Source: Arion vulgaris
Lineage: Eukaryota; Mollusca; Gastropoda; Stylommatophora; Arionidae
Assembly: GCA_020796225.1 (NCBI GenBank)
Contig: CM036775.1
Coordinates: 3,628,393-3,692,392, forward strand
Length of the DNA stretch: 64,000 nt
Direction of reading: 5' to 3'
Shown: positions 11,501-18,815 of the stretch, one piece after another
Position numbering within the stretch: the first letter of the stretch is position 1
Layout: every line of letters begins with the position of its first letter
The notes under the pieces: generated by a model
Databases searched by the model: none
What the model saw: the letters and a program-made list of their open reading frames with translations, nothing else
What the model was told of the DNA's origin: nothing
Position numbers and translations under genes: made by a program

Positions 11501-14500
11501 CTTGAGGTATTCTTCTTCTTCTTCTTTGCATTCGTTCTTACGACCAATTTTAATCACTCTTTGTGATATGTTTGATCTTTGCCAAGAACGTGTATACGTT
11601 GCACATTGGTTTGGTAGGCCCCTAAACGCATAGACTTCTACACGTTTAGGACACATGCATCCGATTTCAGCCAAACCTCCTTAGTCGCCTCTTACGACAT
11701 GCATGGCAGGTAACAGTGGTTCTACTCTGTACACCCCAAATTTGAACCCGGTAACCACGGGCGTCAGCCTTGAGGTATAAAAAGGGTTCCTTTACTTTTT
11801 TTTTTACTTTAATAAACTCTGAATTTTTTTCATTAACATTGCATCTGTGAGAAATTATTCAACTACAAATTATATGATCATATGGGATCATACATTGACC
11901 GACATCATACACAAGTGGAGACATTCCAGAATTGATTGAGTGAGAGGACCATCATCATTGCACTTCTGTGAGTAACTATGTGTGCTCCTATCGCTTTCTT
12001 ACACAAGAAGATCTCAGCTGCAGTGCCCGAGCTCTGTAGCTCCAGCAAGTATCCTTGATGTAATTTAGAAGATCTTTAGAAGAATTTTATTTGTTAATCC
12101 TACTAGTTTAATTTTTACTCGGGCAGCGACTTTCCAGCCTGCTCTTCTCGATTTTGAACTGCCAAAGTTTCTTTTATGTGCTCAACTTGAACACTGGACC
12201 TAAATTTTACTGTCCGTCTCCGATAGGGCTAGGAACTCGATTTCACCTACATTGATATCAGGGATCTCTGGAGAAATATTACGATGGTTCCCCGAGGGAG
12301 CGAACCGAGTATCTTTGGAACGAGAGATGAGCATCTAACCTTTACGCCACAGACACTCCACAATTTATAGTTTCCAGAATAAAAGTACAAGAACAATTCT
12401 GTGAATATTCTGGCCAAATACAATAGCAAATGAAGAGATTTTGAAGGGAACAAACTGTGCATCCTTGGAGACCATCATTAAAAAATGAAGATAGAGGTGG
12501 AGTGGTCATCTATGTCACGTACCAGTAGAGGCATAGGCTAGGACAGTGGATGGGAAAAGAAGGAATGGATGTTCAAAGGAAACATGGAGAAGAACTGTTG
12601 AAAGAAAACTTCTTCTTCTTTGAACGCTCCATATCGACCACTTGTAAACCACTCTTTGTGATTTGTATGTGATATGAGCCTAAGAGCGATTGTACGTTGT
12701 GCCAGATATGCACCTACAAGTAGGCCAGCACATCGATTTCTGCGATGCTTTTTATTTACTAGGTTAGCTTACCTAGCCCGCTACCTCGGTTGCCTCTTAC
12801 AACACACTTTGTATGTCGCAGTTTTACTATTCTTTGCTCCCCTTGCTGACCCCAGCAACACACGGGTGAGCAGTTTATCAAAGCTGGAGGAAAACAAAGC
12901 ATAAAAATATCATTAATTTGTGATAATGTCAACTTACGCTGTCTTCATCTTCAATGTTCATAGCTGCCATCAGCTTCTGCTGCAGTTGGACACTGATATG
13001 CTTTGGTGGAGATTGAATTCTTTTATCAATTGGTGAAACATGAAACCGTCCACGATCCTGTTGGAAGAAATAAACATTAATCATTTGCATCAGTATGCTA
13101 AGACACGCACAGCTAGTTTTTTTTATGTTTAACTGTTGTTACTACCAGTACTACCGCTTTCTGTTTGGGTGGTGTAGGGTCGGGGGGACGTGAGCCTGTG
13201 GAATTTAGTGGCAGAAGGCTAGTGCAATCACTGCAAGACTGTTCAGGTTATGATTTTTTCTTTAAGGGTTATACTATGACAGTTGGGTCATTATAGCTTA
13301 TAGATATCGATTTTTTCAAATTCATCATATTATGTTAGTATTGCATCTCTACAATCAAATTATCCAAAGAGTTTTTATTTATGATCCCGAAAAATGCTTC
13401 AAATTATTTTTCAACAGCCCTACCCTCAAAATTCGCTATAGAAAATGTCTTCAATTATCTTTCTTTTGTCCCTAGATACAGTGTATGGCATTCAATAACA
13501 ATCGAGTCATGTATCATTGTAAAGCTTGATCTGAGTACTAACACATATATTAGATTTAAGTAGCTAGGCAATGACTGTATGCTGTAACGGACGATTTTCC
13601 TGACACTTTAGACTAAATTCACATTATATTTTTAAACAGTTTTCTCCATTTGTAATTCGTTGCTAACGGGTAAGTACATTTCCACCATGAAAGAAATCCT
13701 CAAGATAGCATATGAGATTTGACCTGACATATATATATTAATATTGAAGCCCTTAGACAACAGAAAATGCACCTTTCTCTAACAAATAAATTTATATGAA
13801 TTTTTTTATGAACAAGGGTCCTATTTTGGGCAGTAATTGGGTATGTCTTATTCAGTTGCACCCAGAGATCAATTACATGTTACAGAACAATTTAAAGTTG
13901 TCAGCTGCCCAGAATATTGGTATATTTAGGTTGTGCAGTCAAAAAAATTGCAATTGTTATTTATTTCACTCTGTTTGGAGACTGTACGACGTTGTTTATA
14001 ATCCAACATGGCTGCCGGTTCCATGGCAACCCGATAATTTATTAATGCGAAAGATATCTAAATTTTCATTTTAGACCACTCTAGTAGTAACTGCTATGTA
14101 TCACATAATTTTATTGAGAGATAAGAAAGTTGAGAAATCCTCTACCATAACCCCTTAACCTTTGAACCCGCCTCCGATATTACAGTATTATCATTAGTAC
14201 ACGTATACCCGGGTGCCTACATATCGGGATGAGAACCCTCCTCATTATTTGTCGGTGTTCCGATAATTGTGTACTAGTGTGACGTCAAACACAGGAAATG
14301 CTTTCCTTAAAGGTTTATCTAAATGGCGGTTTGCATCGTGTTTTGAAACATAGTGATTTGATATTTGTTTATTAATTTTAAAAATATGAAACGACAAGCA
14401 GAAAATTTCTGAAATGGACACTCGAAAAAGATAACCACAGAGCAAGCTGTTGAACTTCTTTTAAATGATTCTGAAGATGAATTAGAATATGATTATTCTG

Positions 14501-15803
14501 ATAACGAAATCGAAAGTGAGTCGGATGATCCTTTAGAAGAAGAATTATTTGAACCGACTGATGTTCAAATATAACAAACATGGATTACAAAGACAGACCA
14601 GTCAAGAAAGTGAAGACACAATTTTGGTGCAAATTTTGTCTAAAGGAAGGATCTACATGTTGGGAAGACTGGCATAGTAAGCAGGAATACTGGAGATGAT
14701 GGGGTAAGTCGATAAAAATTATAGGACACTTAATTCTGCCAATCTATCTTGTTTTTCAAACAATTCTGATATGTGCTGTTTTTGCTCAGGAGCCCAGGGA
14801 GAGGGTTTTAAGGTATAGTTGGCCATGGTTCAAAGGGTTAAGCCCCATAAAAAAACTCCTTGGCCTTACTAGGGATTGAACCTGGGTCTCGCTTGAGTGG
14901 TTACCGGTGCCCAAATTTGGGATGTAAAGAATAGAACCGCTGTAACCTGCCACGCATGTCGTAAGAGACGACTAAGGAGGTTTGGATGAAATTGGATGCA
15001 AATGTCCTAAACGTATAGAAGTCTATGTGTTTAGGGGCCTACCAAACCAATGTGCATGTATACACGTTTTTGGCAAAGATCAAACATATCACAGTGATTA
15101 AAAGAACGAACGCAAAGAAGAAGAAGAGCCTGGGTCTTCCGAATGGTTACTTGCATTCGAATCCATTTTGCCAGACGCTCCACTGCATGACTAGAACAGG
15201 TGGGGGCGGGGAGGTTTCTGCTTAAGAGAACAAAATTGGTAATTGGGACGAAGGGAAGGGGTTCCATCAACAATCCTATTTGTATCCAAGGGTCCATAAG
15301 GCAAAGACAAAACATCTTCACTCAATTCTTCTTCTTCTTCAAATGCTCCATATTTACCACTTGTTAACCACTCTTCATGATTTGTATGTGATCTGAGCCT
15401 AAGAGCGAGTGTACATTGTGCCGGTTATGCACCTACAAGTAGGCCAGCACATCCGATTTCTGCGATGTTTTTATTTACTAAGGTAGCTTCCCTAGGTCCC
15501 TACCTCGGTCGCCTCTTATGACATGTATTGTAGGTCGCAGTGCTCCTATCCTTTGCTCCCCTTGAAAGACCGGCAACACATGGCGATGCTGTGAGGCAAA
15601 ACAGGATTAGAGAACAGAAACAGAAATAAACTAAAATCATATCTTACCTGCATTTTAGGTAGAAAACCAGGAAATGAAAACCAAGGTTTTCTTTCAGCAT
15701 TCTCCTTTGTTCGAAATGAAAATCCTGGCACACCTTTTATCTTCTTTGACTTTTTGTCTTCATCACCGTCTTTTGGAGACTTGCCCTTACCTTTGCTTGC
15801 CAT
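2388..15803 (-). CDS. PPIP5K: PPIP5K (VIP1-type inositol pyrophosphate kinase), 5' half, six coding exons, continues off the left edge
   Basis: Inositol hexakisphosphate and diphosphoinositol-pentakisphosphate kinase, a cytosolic enzyme that makes 1-PP-InsP5 and InsP8. I join six minus-strand exons: 15803-15648, 13057-12938, 10031-9927, 8451-8273, 5239-5157 and 2539-2388. All have GT-AG borders and phases fit (0,0,0,2,1,0), giving about 265 residues. From exon 3 the protein follows the N-terminal pre-ATP-grasp and kinase region of the family: [11 protein letters not shown], then [41 protein letters not shown] and [20 protein letters not shown], followed by [11 protein letters not shown]. The rest of the kinase domain and the C-terminal histidine-phosphatase-like domain lie outside the window. 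Exons 1 and 2 encode about 90 residues (basic, [18 protein letters not shown]) that I do not recognise in vertebrate PPIP5Ks. The start at 15803 is the first Met that opens the conserved-looking reading frame; an upstream in-frame Met at 15845 is possible. Introns are packed with SINEs. Confidence 0.9.
2590..2959 (-). mobile_element. SINE-A, full copy with a second partial head in tandem
   Basis: One complete copy (2590-2843) followed by a repeat of its 5' 115 bp (2844-2959). ACAAGATAAT/ACAAGACAAT flank it as an imperfect target duplication. In the PPIP5K intron just upstream of exon 6. Confidence 0.8.
3001..3692 (-). mobile_element. SINE-C copy split by a truncated non-LTR element
   Basis: SINE-C (about 430 bp; head with a tRNA-like start, GTCTCTGTTGCATACAGG in the best copy) is interrupted by 232 bp (3301-3532), flanked by ATGGGCCTATGTA / ATGGGCTTATGTA (3288-3300 and 3533-3545). 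Confidence 0.8.
3301..3532 (+). mobile_element. 5'-truncated non-LTR tail
   Basis: Translates [18 protein letters not shown], then a region ending [20 protein letters not shown], the end of a non-LTR polyprotein, followed by an ATTATT tail. Confidence 0.82.
4031..4283 (+). mobile_element. SINE-A copy
   Basis: Full length, with target duplication GTACAGCATA at 4021-4030 and 4284-4293. Confidence 0.9.
4495..5110 (-). mobile_element. SINE-B copy split by a 5'-truncated non-LTR insertion
   Basis: SINE-B pieces at 4495-4574 and 5041-5110 are separated by 466 bp flanked by a perfect duplication ATTGTAGGTTGC (4563-4574 and 5041-5052). The tail half of this SINE-B, left of 4495, is missing. Confidence 0.82.
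4575..5040 (+). mobile_element. 5'-truncated non-LTR retrotransposon (reverse transcriptase C-terminal tail)
   Basis: Carries degraded matches to the end of a non-LTR polyprotein: [20 protein letters not shown], then [20 protein letters not shown] and an (AG)n 3' end. Several frameshifts; not functional. Confidence 0.8.
5157..5239 (-). CDS. PPIP5K: PPIP5K coding exon 5
   Basis: 83 nt, phase 2 in and phase 1 out: [20 protein letters not shown] then DRDNELE. This matches the [24 protein letters not shown] stretch of the family by position. Acceptor TTTTTTGACAG, donor GGAAT|GTAAG. Confidence 0.92.
5380..5930 (+). mobile_element. SINE-E variant (E2) with flank shared with 1262-1690
   Basis: Head variant GTAGTTAGATTCGGGACAATC, body CCTGCTGCCTTGCAGGTTGG, SINE-A-like tail, then the same 120-bp flank as at 1560-1690. 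Confidence 0.75.
5965..6455 (+). mobile_element. SINE-E (tRNA-derived), best full copy
   Basis: A box TGGCTAAGTGTT (5984-5995) and B box GGATTCGAATC (6026-6036), 42 bp apart, as in a tRNA gene. Then a ~270-bp body (CTGCTGCCTTGTGGG, GGCTGGGGACAGC) and a tail TATATATCACAATAGAATGA related to that of SINE-A. Confidence 0.87.
6650..7060 (-). mobile_element. Non-LTR retrotransposon tail
   Basis: Minus frame: [56 protein letters not shown]. Same family as 3301-3532. Confidence 0.78.
7076..7327 (+). mobile_element. SINE-A copy
   Basis: Full length; target duplication ATACAACATTT (7065-7075) versus ATACAATATTT (7328-7338). Confidence 0.88.
7330..7970 (+). mobile_element. Non-LTR C-terminal fragment
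   Basis: [11 protein letters not shown] and [14 protein letters not shown] pieces in shifting frames, homologous to 37388-37797. Confidence 0.7.
8063..8250 (+). repeat. ~22-bp tandem array (GCAATTTGTTACG / ATGG)
   Basis: About nine units built on CTGCAATTTGTTA with alternating CGGT and TGGC ends. Starts about 20 bp past the PPIP5K exon 4 donor, within the intron. A plus-strand reading frame through it is an artefact. Confidence 0.85.
8273..8451 (-). CDS. PPIP5K: PPIP5K coding exon 4
   Basis: 179 nt encoding [18 protein letters not shown], then [19 protein letters not shown] and [13 protein letters not shown], the typical family order. It ends in phase 2 at AGCAG|GTAAG. The intron behind the donor begins almost at once with the 22-bp tandem array at 8063-8250. 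Confidence 0.92.
8545..8790 (+). mobile_element. SINE-F (tRNA-derived)
   Basis: ACTATAGCGCTAGCTCCC as A-box region and AGGGTTCAACCCCC as B box, then a body with CCATTAAATTCCATAGGCAC. Confidence 0.75.
8878..9245 (+). mobile_element. Non-LTR retrotransposon tail, degraded
   Basis: [20 protein letters not shown] then VGTTPVL: end of a reverse transcriptase polyprotein. Frameshifted. Confidence 0.7.
9300..9480 (-). mobile_element. Non-LTR 3' tail, also found behind GSTT
   Basis: GGAACACCTGGAGGTGGG complement; the same segment recurs at 27473-27566 and 28028-28190. Confidence 0.65.
9664..9754 (-). mobile_element. SINE-A, 3'-truncated head fragment
   Basis: Only the head and part of the core (GGTTCTATTCTTTACACC and TAACCACTC motifs). 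Confidence 0.7.
9927..10031 (-). CDS. PPIP5K: PPIP5K coding exon 3
   Basis: 35 codons. [20 protein letters not shown] is the first strongly conserved PPIP5K block (family form VVGICAMTKKSKSKPM). Acceptor TTGTATAG, donor CAG|GTAAG. Confidence 0.92.
10087..10155 (+). mobile_element. SINE-A head fragment
   Basis: First 69 bp of the family, ending at the start of element G (about 10156). Confidence 0.7.
10474..11245 (+). repeat. 88-bp tandem array, six units
   Basis: Units start near 10474, 10562, 10894, 10982, 11070 and 11158, each 88 bp (unit two is lengthened by a SINE-A). The period is not a multiple of three, so it does not extend a reading frame. Confidence 0.85.
10629..10858 (-). mobile_element. 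SINE-A copy inside the 88-bp tandem array
   Basis: Nearly full length; sits in the second unit of the array with imperfect duplication of GAATCCGAAATCC, so it inserted after the array formed. Confidence 0.8.
11268..11800 (+). mobile_element. SINE-D (tRNA-derived) with nested SINE-A
   Basis: The head has a perfect B box GGTTCAATTCC and AGTAGCGCAGATGTTAGTG as A-box region, and the tail is TTCCTTTACTTTTTTTT. SINE-A occupies 11511-11766. Confidence 0.85.
11511..11766 (-). mobile_element. SINE-A copy inserted in a SINE-D
   Basis: Full length with a perfect 12-bp target duplication GCCTTGAGGTAT (11499-11510 and 11767-11778). The flanks join into one SINE-D. Confidence 0.9.
11924..12362 (-). mobile_element. 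SINE-C copy
   Basis: About 440 bp, nearly complete; ends at its tRNA-like head near CGCCACAGACACTCC. Confidence 0.8.
12474..12608 (+). mobile_element. Short non-LTR tail
   Basis: [13 protein letters not shown], then [11 protein letters not shown]. Abuts a SINE-B. Confidence 0.65.
12609..12869 (-). mobile_element. SINE-B copy
   Basis: About 255 bp on this strand from GTGTGTTGCTGGGGT to a CGTTCAAAGAAGAAGAAG tail. Shares with SINE-A the core GTCGTAAGAGGCGACT and AAAGAATAG, but has its own middle (CCTACTTGTAGGCGCATAAC). Confidence 0.85.
12938..13057 (-). CDS. PPIP5K: PPIP5K coding exon 2
   Basis: 40 codons, [15 protein letters not shown] to AMNIEDEDS. Acceptor is TCCAACAG|GATCG and donor AGC|GTAAG. 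The acidic end EDEDS followed by [11 protein letters not shown] in the next exon resembles the vertebrate junction just before the conserved VVGIC strand. Confidence 0.8.
13128..13300 (-). mobile_element. SINE-F 3' fragment
   Basis: Matches the SINE-F body (CCTGTGGAATTTAGTGG complement). Head absent. Confidence 0.65.
13301..14154. other. PPIP5K intron 1, low-copy sequence
   Basis: AT-rich, no recognised repeat or conserved frame; short open frames here have no domain signature. Confidence 0.5.
14159..14837 (+). mobile_element. Internally deleted piggyBac-type transposon
   Basis: 679 bp flanked by TTAA on both sides (14155-14158 and 14838-14841) with terminal inverted repeats CCTTTGAACCC / CCCTTTGAACC. 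Inside is an N-terminal acidic leader typical of piggyBac transposases and a short Cys-rich piece ([20 protein letters not shown], 14629-14690) resembling their C-terminal Cys domain. The catalytic core is gone. Confidence 0.8.
14386..14574 (+). pseudogene. piggyBac transposase N-terminal remnant
   Basis: Frame MKRQAENF, in-frame stop, then [20 protein letters not shown] and the acidic [19 protein letters not shown]. Ends in TAA at 14574. The minus-strand frame over it is a shadow. Confidence 0.7.
14842..15290 (-). mobile_element. SINE-F split by SINE-A
   Basis: Pieces 14842-14889 and 15129-15290 join across the SINE-A. Confidence 0.65.
14890..15128 (+). mobile_element. SINE-A copy inserted in a SINE-F
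   Basis: Full length with target duplication CCTGGGTCT (14881-14889 and 15129-15137); the flanks join into one SINE-F. Confidence 0.85.
15326..15585 (-). mobile_element. SINE-B copy next to PPIP5K exon 1
   Basis: Full-length copy ending about 60 bp from the exon 1 donor. Confidence 0.83.
15648..15803 (-). CDS. PPIP5K: PPIP5K coding exon 1
   Basis: 52 codons from MASKGKGK to LPKMQ, phase 0 out, donor CAG|GTAAG. Lysine-rich N-terminus. No match to the vertebrate N-terminus that I recognise, so the link to exon 2 rests on phase and splice signals. Confidence 0.75.
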
Positions 15804-15950
15804 TTTATGCCTTAAATTTTTTATCACCACATAGCGATACACCACAAGTGTCAGTTAAGTCATAATGTTCGTCACGACCTGGAGCTCCAAATTTCACATC
15901 TGGAAGAAAGAATATATTTGGCACAGTCAGGTAGTTGAGAGCTGCAGCCG

Positions 15951-16046
15951 CCCGAGTGGTTACCGGGGCCGAAATTTGGGATGTAAAGAATAGAACCACT
16001 GTTACCTGCCACGCATGTCGTAAGAGGCAACTAAGGAGGTTTGGCT
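15951..16046 (+). mobile_element. SINE-A head fragment
   Basis: First ~95 bp, then abrupt change to SINE-C-like sequence. In the region upstream of PPIP5K exon 1. Confidence 0.7.
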
Positions 16047-16047
16047 G

Positions 16048-16143
16048 ATCTATGGAAAAATATCCTGATGACTCCACGAGGGAGTGAACCGAGTACCTTT
16101 AGAAAGAGAGGTTGCGCCTAACCTCTACGCCCAACAGACCCCC
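16048..16143 (-). mobile_element. SINE-C head fragment
   Basis: 96 bp of the head only. Confidence 0.65.
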
Positions 16144-16800
16144 AAAATTGTGCCAAATGCTCCTCCTCCCCATACTTATAATACTAGACTGGGGGTGCAT
16201 TTAAACTTTAAACGCTTCAGTCGTTGAGGTGGGGCATGGTCTAATAAATGTTGATAAACACTGCTATAGACAGGCCATTGGGCATAGTAAGTTAAGTAAG
16301 ACAGGCACTCGGCTGATATAATGATATATACACCACACACAATTAACACACAAAGTCACTATCACTATGTCTGTGTAAAATATAAATAATTAATATTTAT
16401 AATAATATATCAATATAATTCAATTATATTTTTGTTATTATTTTCGCCTTCATCTAACTGAACTGATCTACAAATTTACTCTATTTTTGTACCCGTCATA
16501 AAATATTTTAATCAATTACCGGAATTTGCTACATATATCTTATATCTATATGTTAAATAAACTCACAGTCTATGAATACAATATATATAATATCTAGTTA
16601 TCGTGTAGTGGATAATATGAGCCCTTCAAATCAAGGTTACCTATTGGTCGCCATTTTCTATTGTTTATAGTCTGCAGTTGTCAGATTTTTCAAGATTTGA
16701 AATGTACTAATTATTATTATTAATAGTGTAACACGTAAAAGCTTATCAATATAGATGGAGACTGCAGTAAAAATATGTAGAATGACGAAACACGTAATAA
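16144..16800. other. Low-copy AT-rich region upstream of PPIP5K
   Basis: No gene or known repeat seen. It holds the likely PPIP5K promoter, but I cannot point to a start site. Confidence 0.45.
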
Positions 16801-17065
16801 CAAAGTACTGTCATCATCAAGGTGTGTATCCTTTATAGGACGTTGCTCTCTTTGCAGCACATCCGAAATTCACTGTCTCTAGCTAGTTCACCCACTTCGT
16901 CGATGGTCATATTCATGGTTTCTTTAATATCTTGTAGCCATCTTCTTCTTGGTCTGCCTCTGCGTCCTGAGACCCTGTACTGTAGTTTAACGAAATACAG
17001 AAACAATGACAATACACAGCAACGTTTCGACCAAAAGGTCTTTATCAAGCAAACGATACAACAGG
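16760..17065 (-). mobile_element. Penelope-type terminal sequence (interrupted)
   Basis: Outer parts match 42460-42580: ACACGTAATAACAAAGTACT on one side and GCAACGTTTCGACC...GGTCTTTATCAAGC on the other. Confidence 0.65.
16812..16976 (-). mobile_element. 5'-truncated non-LTR tail inserted in a Penelope-type end
   Basis: Minus frame GRRGRPRRRWLQDIKETMNM, then IDEVGELARDSEFRMCC, with a GATGATG 3' end. GTACTGT (16806-16812 and 16977-16983) flanks it. Confidence 0.8.
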
Positions 17066-17069
17066 AGCT

Positions 17070-17620
17070 TATCAACAATATAAGAAAGCGTCAGTCATCA
17101 TTTTTCGGACATGTGATGAGAAGGGGTGGTTTAGAACATATTGTGACAACCGGTAAAATCGAGGGTAGACAAGATATAGGAAGACACATAGAGAGAATTT
17201 TGATAGCCTGACTTCATGGCATGGTAGAGCGTCAACATCTGAGTTGATAGCAAACACCAAAGACAGAGATTTGTAAAGATCCGTGATCGCCTACGCCAGC
17301 CGGCACCTGATGATGATTATCAATACATAAATGGCATCGAAACGAGGACATCAGAAGCAGAGTGGGCATAACTTCATGCACCGAATACATTGAAAGATAA
17401 CAAATGCAGCGGTTCGGACATTTAATGAGATTGGAACACAACCACCCACCGCAAACAAAAAAAATATCAGGTACTAGAGTCAATGGAAGACCAAGAAAAA
17501 AGTTGGATAGCATTATCAAAACCACACTAAATAAACACGGATATAACACTACAAGGGTGACTCATCTGGCACTGGAACGCAAATGAAAGCTTCCACCCCT
17601 ACGCTTAACGACAAGAGCGC
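17070..17620 (+). mobile_element. Two overlapping non-LTR tails
   Basis: NIRKRQSSFFGHVMRRGGLE then ELIANTKDRDL (17085-17310), followed by MQRFGHLMRLEHN and NGRPRKKLDSIIK (17405-17590). Confidence 0.72.
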
Positions 17621-17870
17621 ACAACCAACTCCATCATCCACCTGGAAAAAGACAATATACCTAAATGGCTTTGGCTCTGCACATAATGAGTAAAATGTCA
17701 CTAGAAAATTACTCTGTCGATATGTTTTTATTTTTTAAAGCTACTCATTTATAACTATTTGTTGTTGTTACATTGAACATACGTCAAGAATTCCCTGTGA
17801 TACGCATTGGAGTCAGTGATCATGCTTCCTCTTAGTAAACTGCGAAATATATGCATGCTAAAGGTTCCTG

Positions 17871-18058
17871 GAAAGAACAATATTAGTGGGCAGGGTCCCA
17901 GGAAGCAGAGGCAGACCAAGAAGATGGTTAAAAGATATTTTTAAAACCACGAATATGACCATCGACGAAGTGGGTGAACTGCCTAGAGACAGTGTGAATT
18001 TCAGATGCGCTGCAAAGAGAGCAACATCATATAAAGGATACGCACCTTGATGATGATG
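17871..18058 (+). mobile_element. 5'-truncated non-LTR tail
   Basis: Same family as 16812-16976, plus orientation, ending GATGATGATG; perfect 11-bp duplication AAAGGTTCCTG (17860-17870 and 18059-18069). Confidence 0.85.
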
Positions 18059-18379
18059 AAAGGTTCCTGAGGCTCGCCGAGTAAACACCCCTCATTATGT
18101 CCCTTCCACCGATCTTCCTCGCTCTCGACATCTAATCTCGGAAACGTGTCTTTTTTAGCTTGTTATAACGCTGTGCACATCCTTTACATGGCGTCGCGAT
18201 CAACCACAGTAAACGAGTCGTTGATTTTCTAGGCACAACTGAACCGTGATGACTATTTCCACCGTTCTGAAAAATCCCTATGAACAAATTTGTTTCCAAA
18301 CTTGCGTGCGCCGCGTATTTTGAACAAGGTATTCTTGGGTTGTGATCGAGCGCACTACCGCTAAGCCACAGTGACAGAC

Positions 18380-18600
18380 GCCCACTACAGACGGGCGCAT
18401 AGAAAAGATAATTTTGGAGGAATGGTGCATGGAAGAAAAATGAGAGGAAGACCTAGAAGACGATGGATGTAAGATGTCATTGACGATCTGAGAATGACTG
18501 CTGCTCTCGCCGGTCAACTTGCACAGAATATAGTTTTTCAGAACTGTCATGGGAGCCAAGTTCCAGAAGGGACAAGCTACTAGATGATGATGAGGAATGT
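18380..18600 (+). mobile_element. Non-LTR tail just upstream of GSTT
   Basis: RGRPRRRWM-like frame with a GATGATGATGAG end; ends about 100 bp from the GSTT start codon, so the GSTT promoter may include it. Confidence 0.6.
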
Positions 18601-18703
18601 ACAATTGCATTTTTAGTTCTTGAAGAACTTCAATATTTCTGCTACGACCTTTGAACTTGATTCAACTAATTCAGGATTCAGTTTTTTTAATTGAAATTGA
18701 AAG

Positions 18704-18815
18704 ATGCCTCTTCGATATTATTTCGACCTTCTTTCACAACCTTCTAGGTCTATTTATATATTCCTTCGAACGAATAATGTTCAATTTGAACCCAGACCTA
18801 TCGCGTTGAGGAAAG
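18704..18815 (+). CDS. GSTT: GSTT exon 1 (catalytic Ser11)
   Basis: 37 codons plus 1 nt: MPLRYYFDLLSQPSRSIYIF, then LRTNNVQFEPRPIALRK. It aligns along its whole length with the theta-class N-terminus (LDLLSQPxRAVYIF). Donor is AAAG|GTATTC, phase 1. Confidence 0.87.

Noticed and set aside
14245..14581. Minus-strand open frames near 14245-14581
   Set aside because: Antisense of the piggyBac remnant; no signature of their own.
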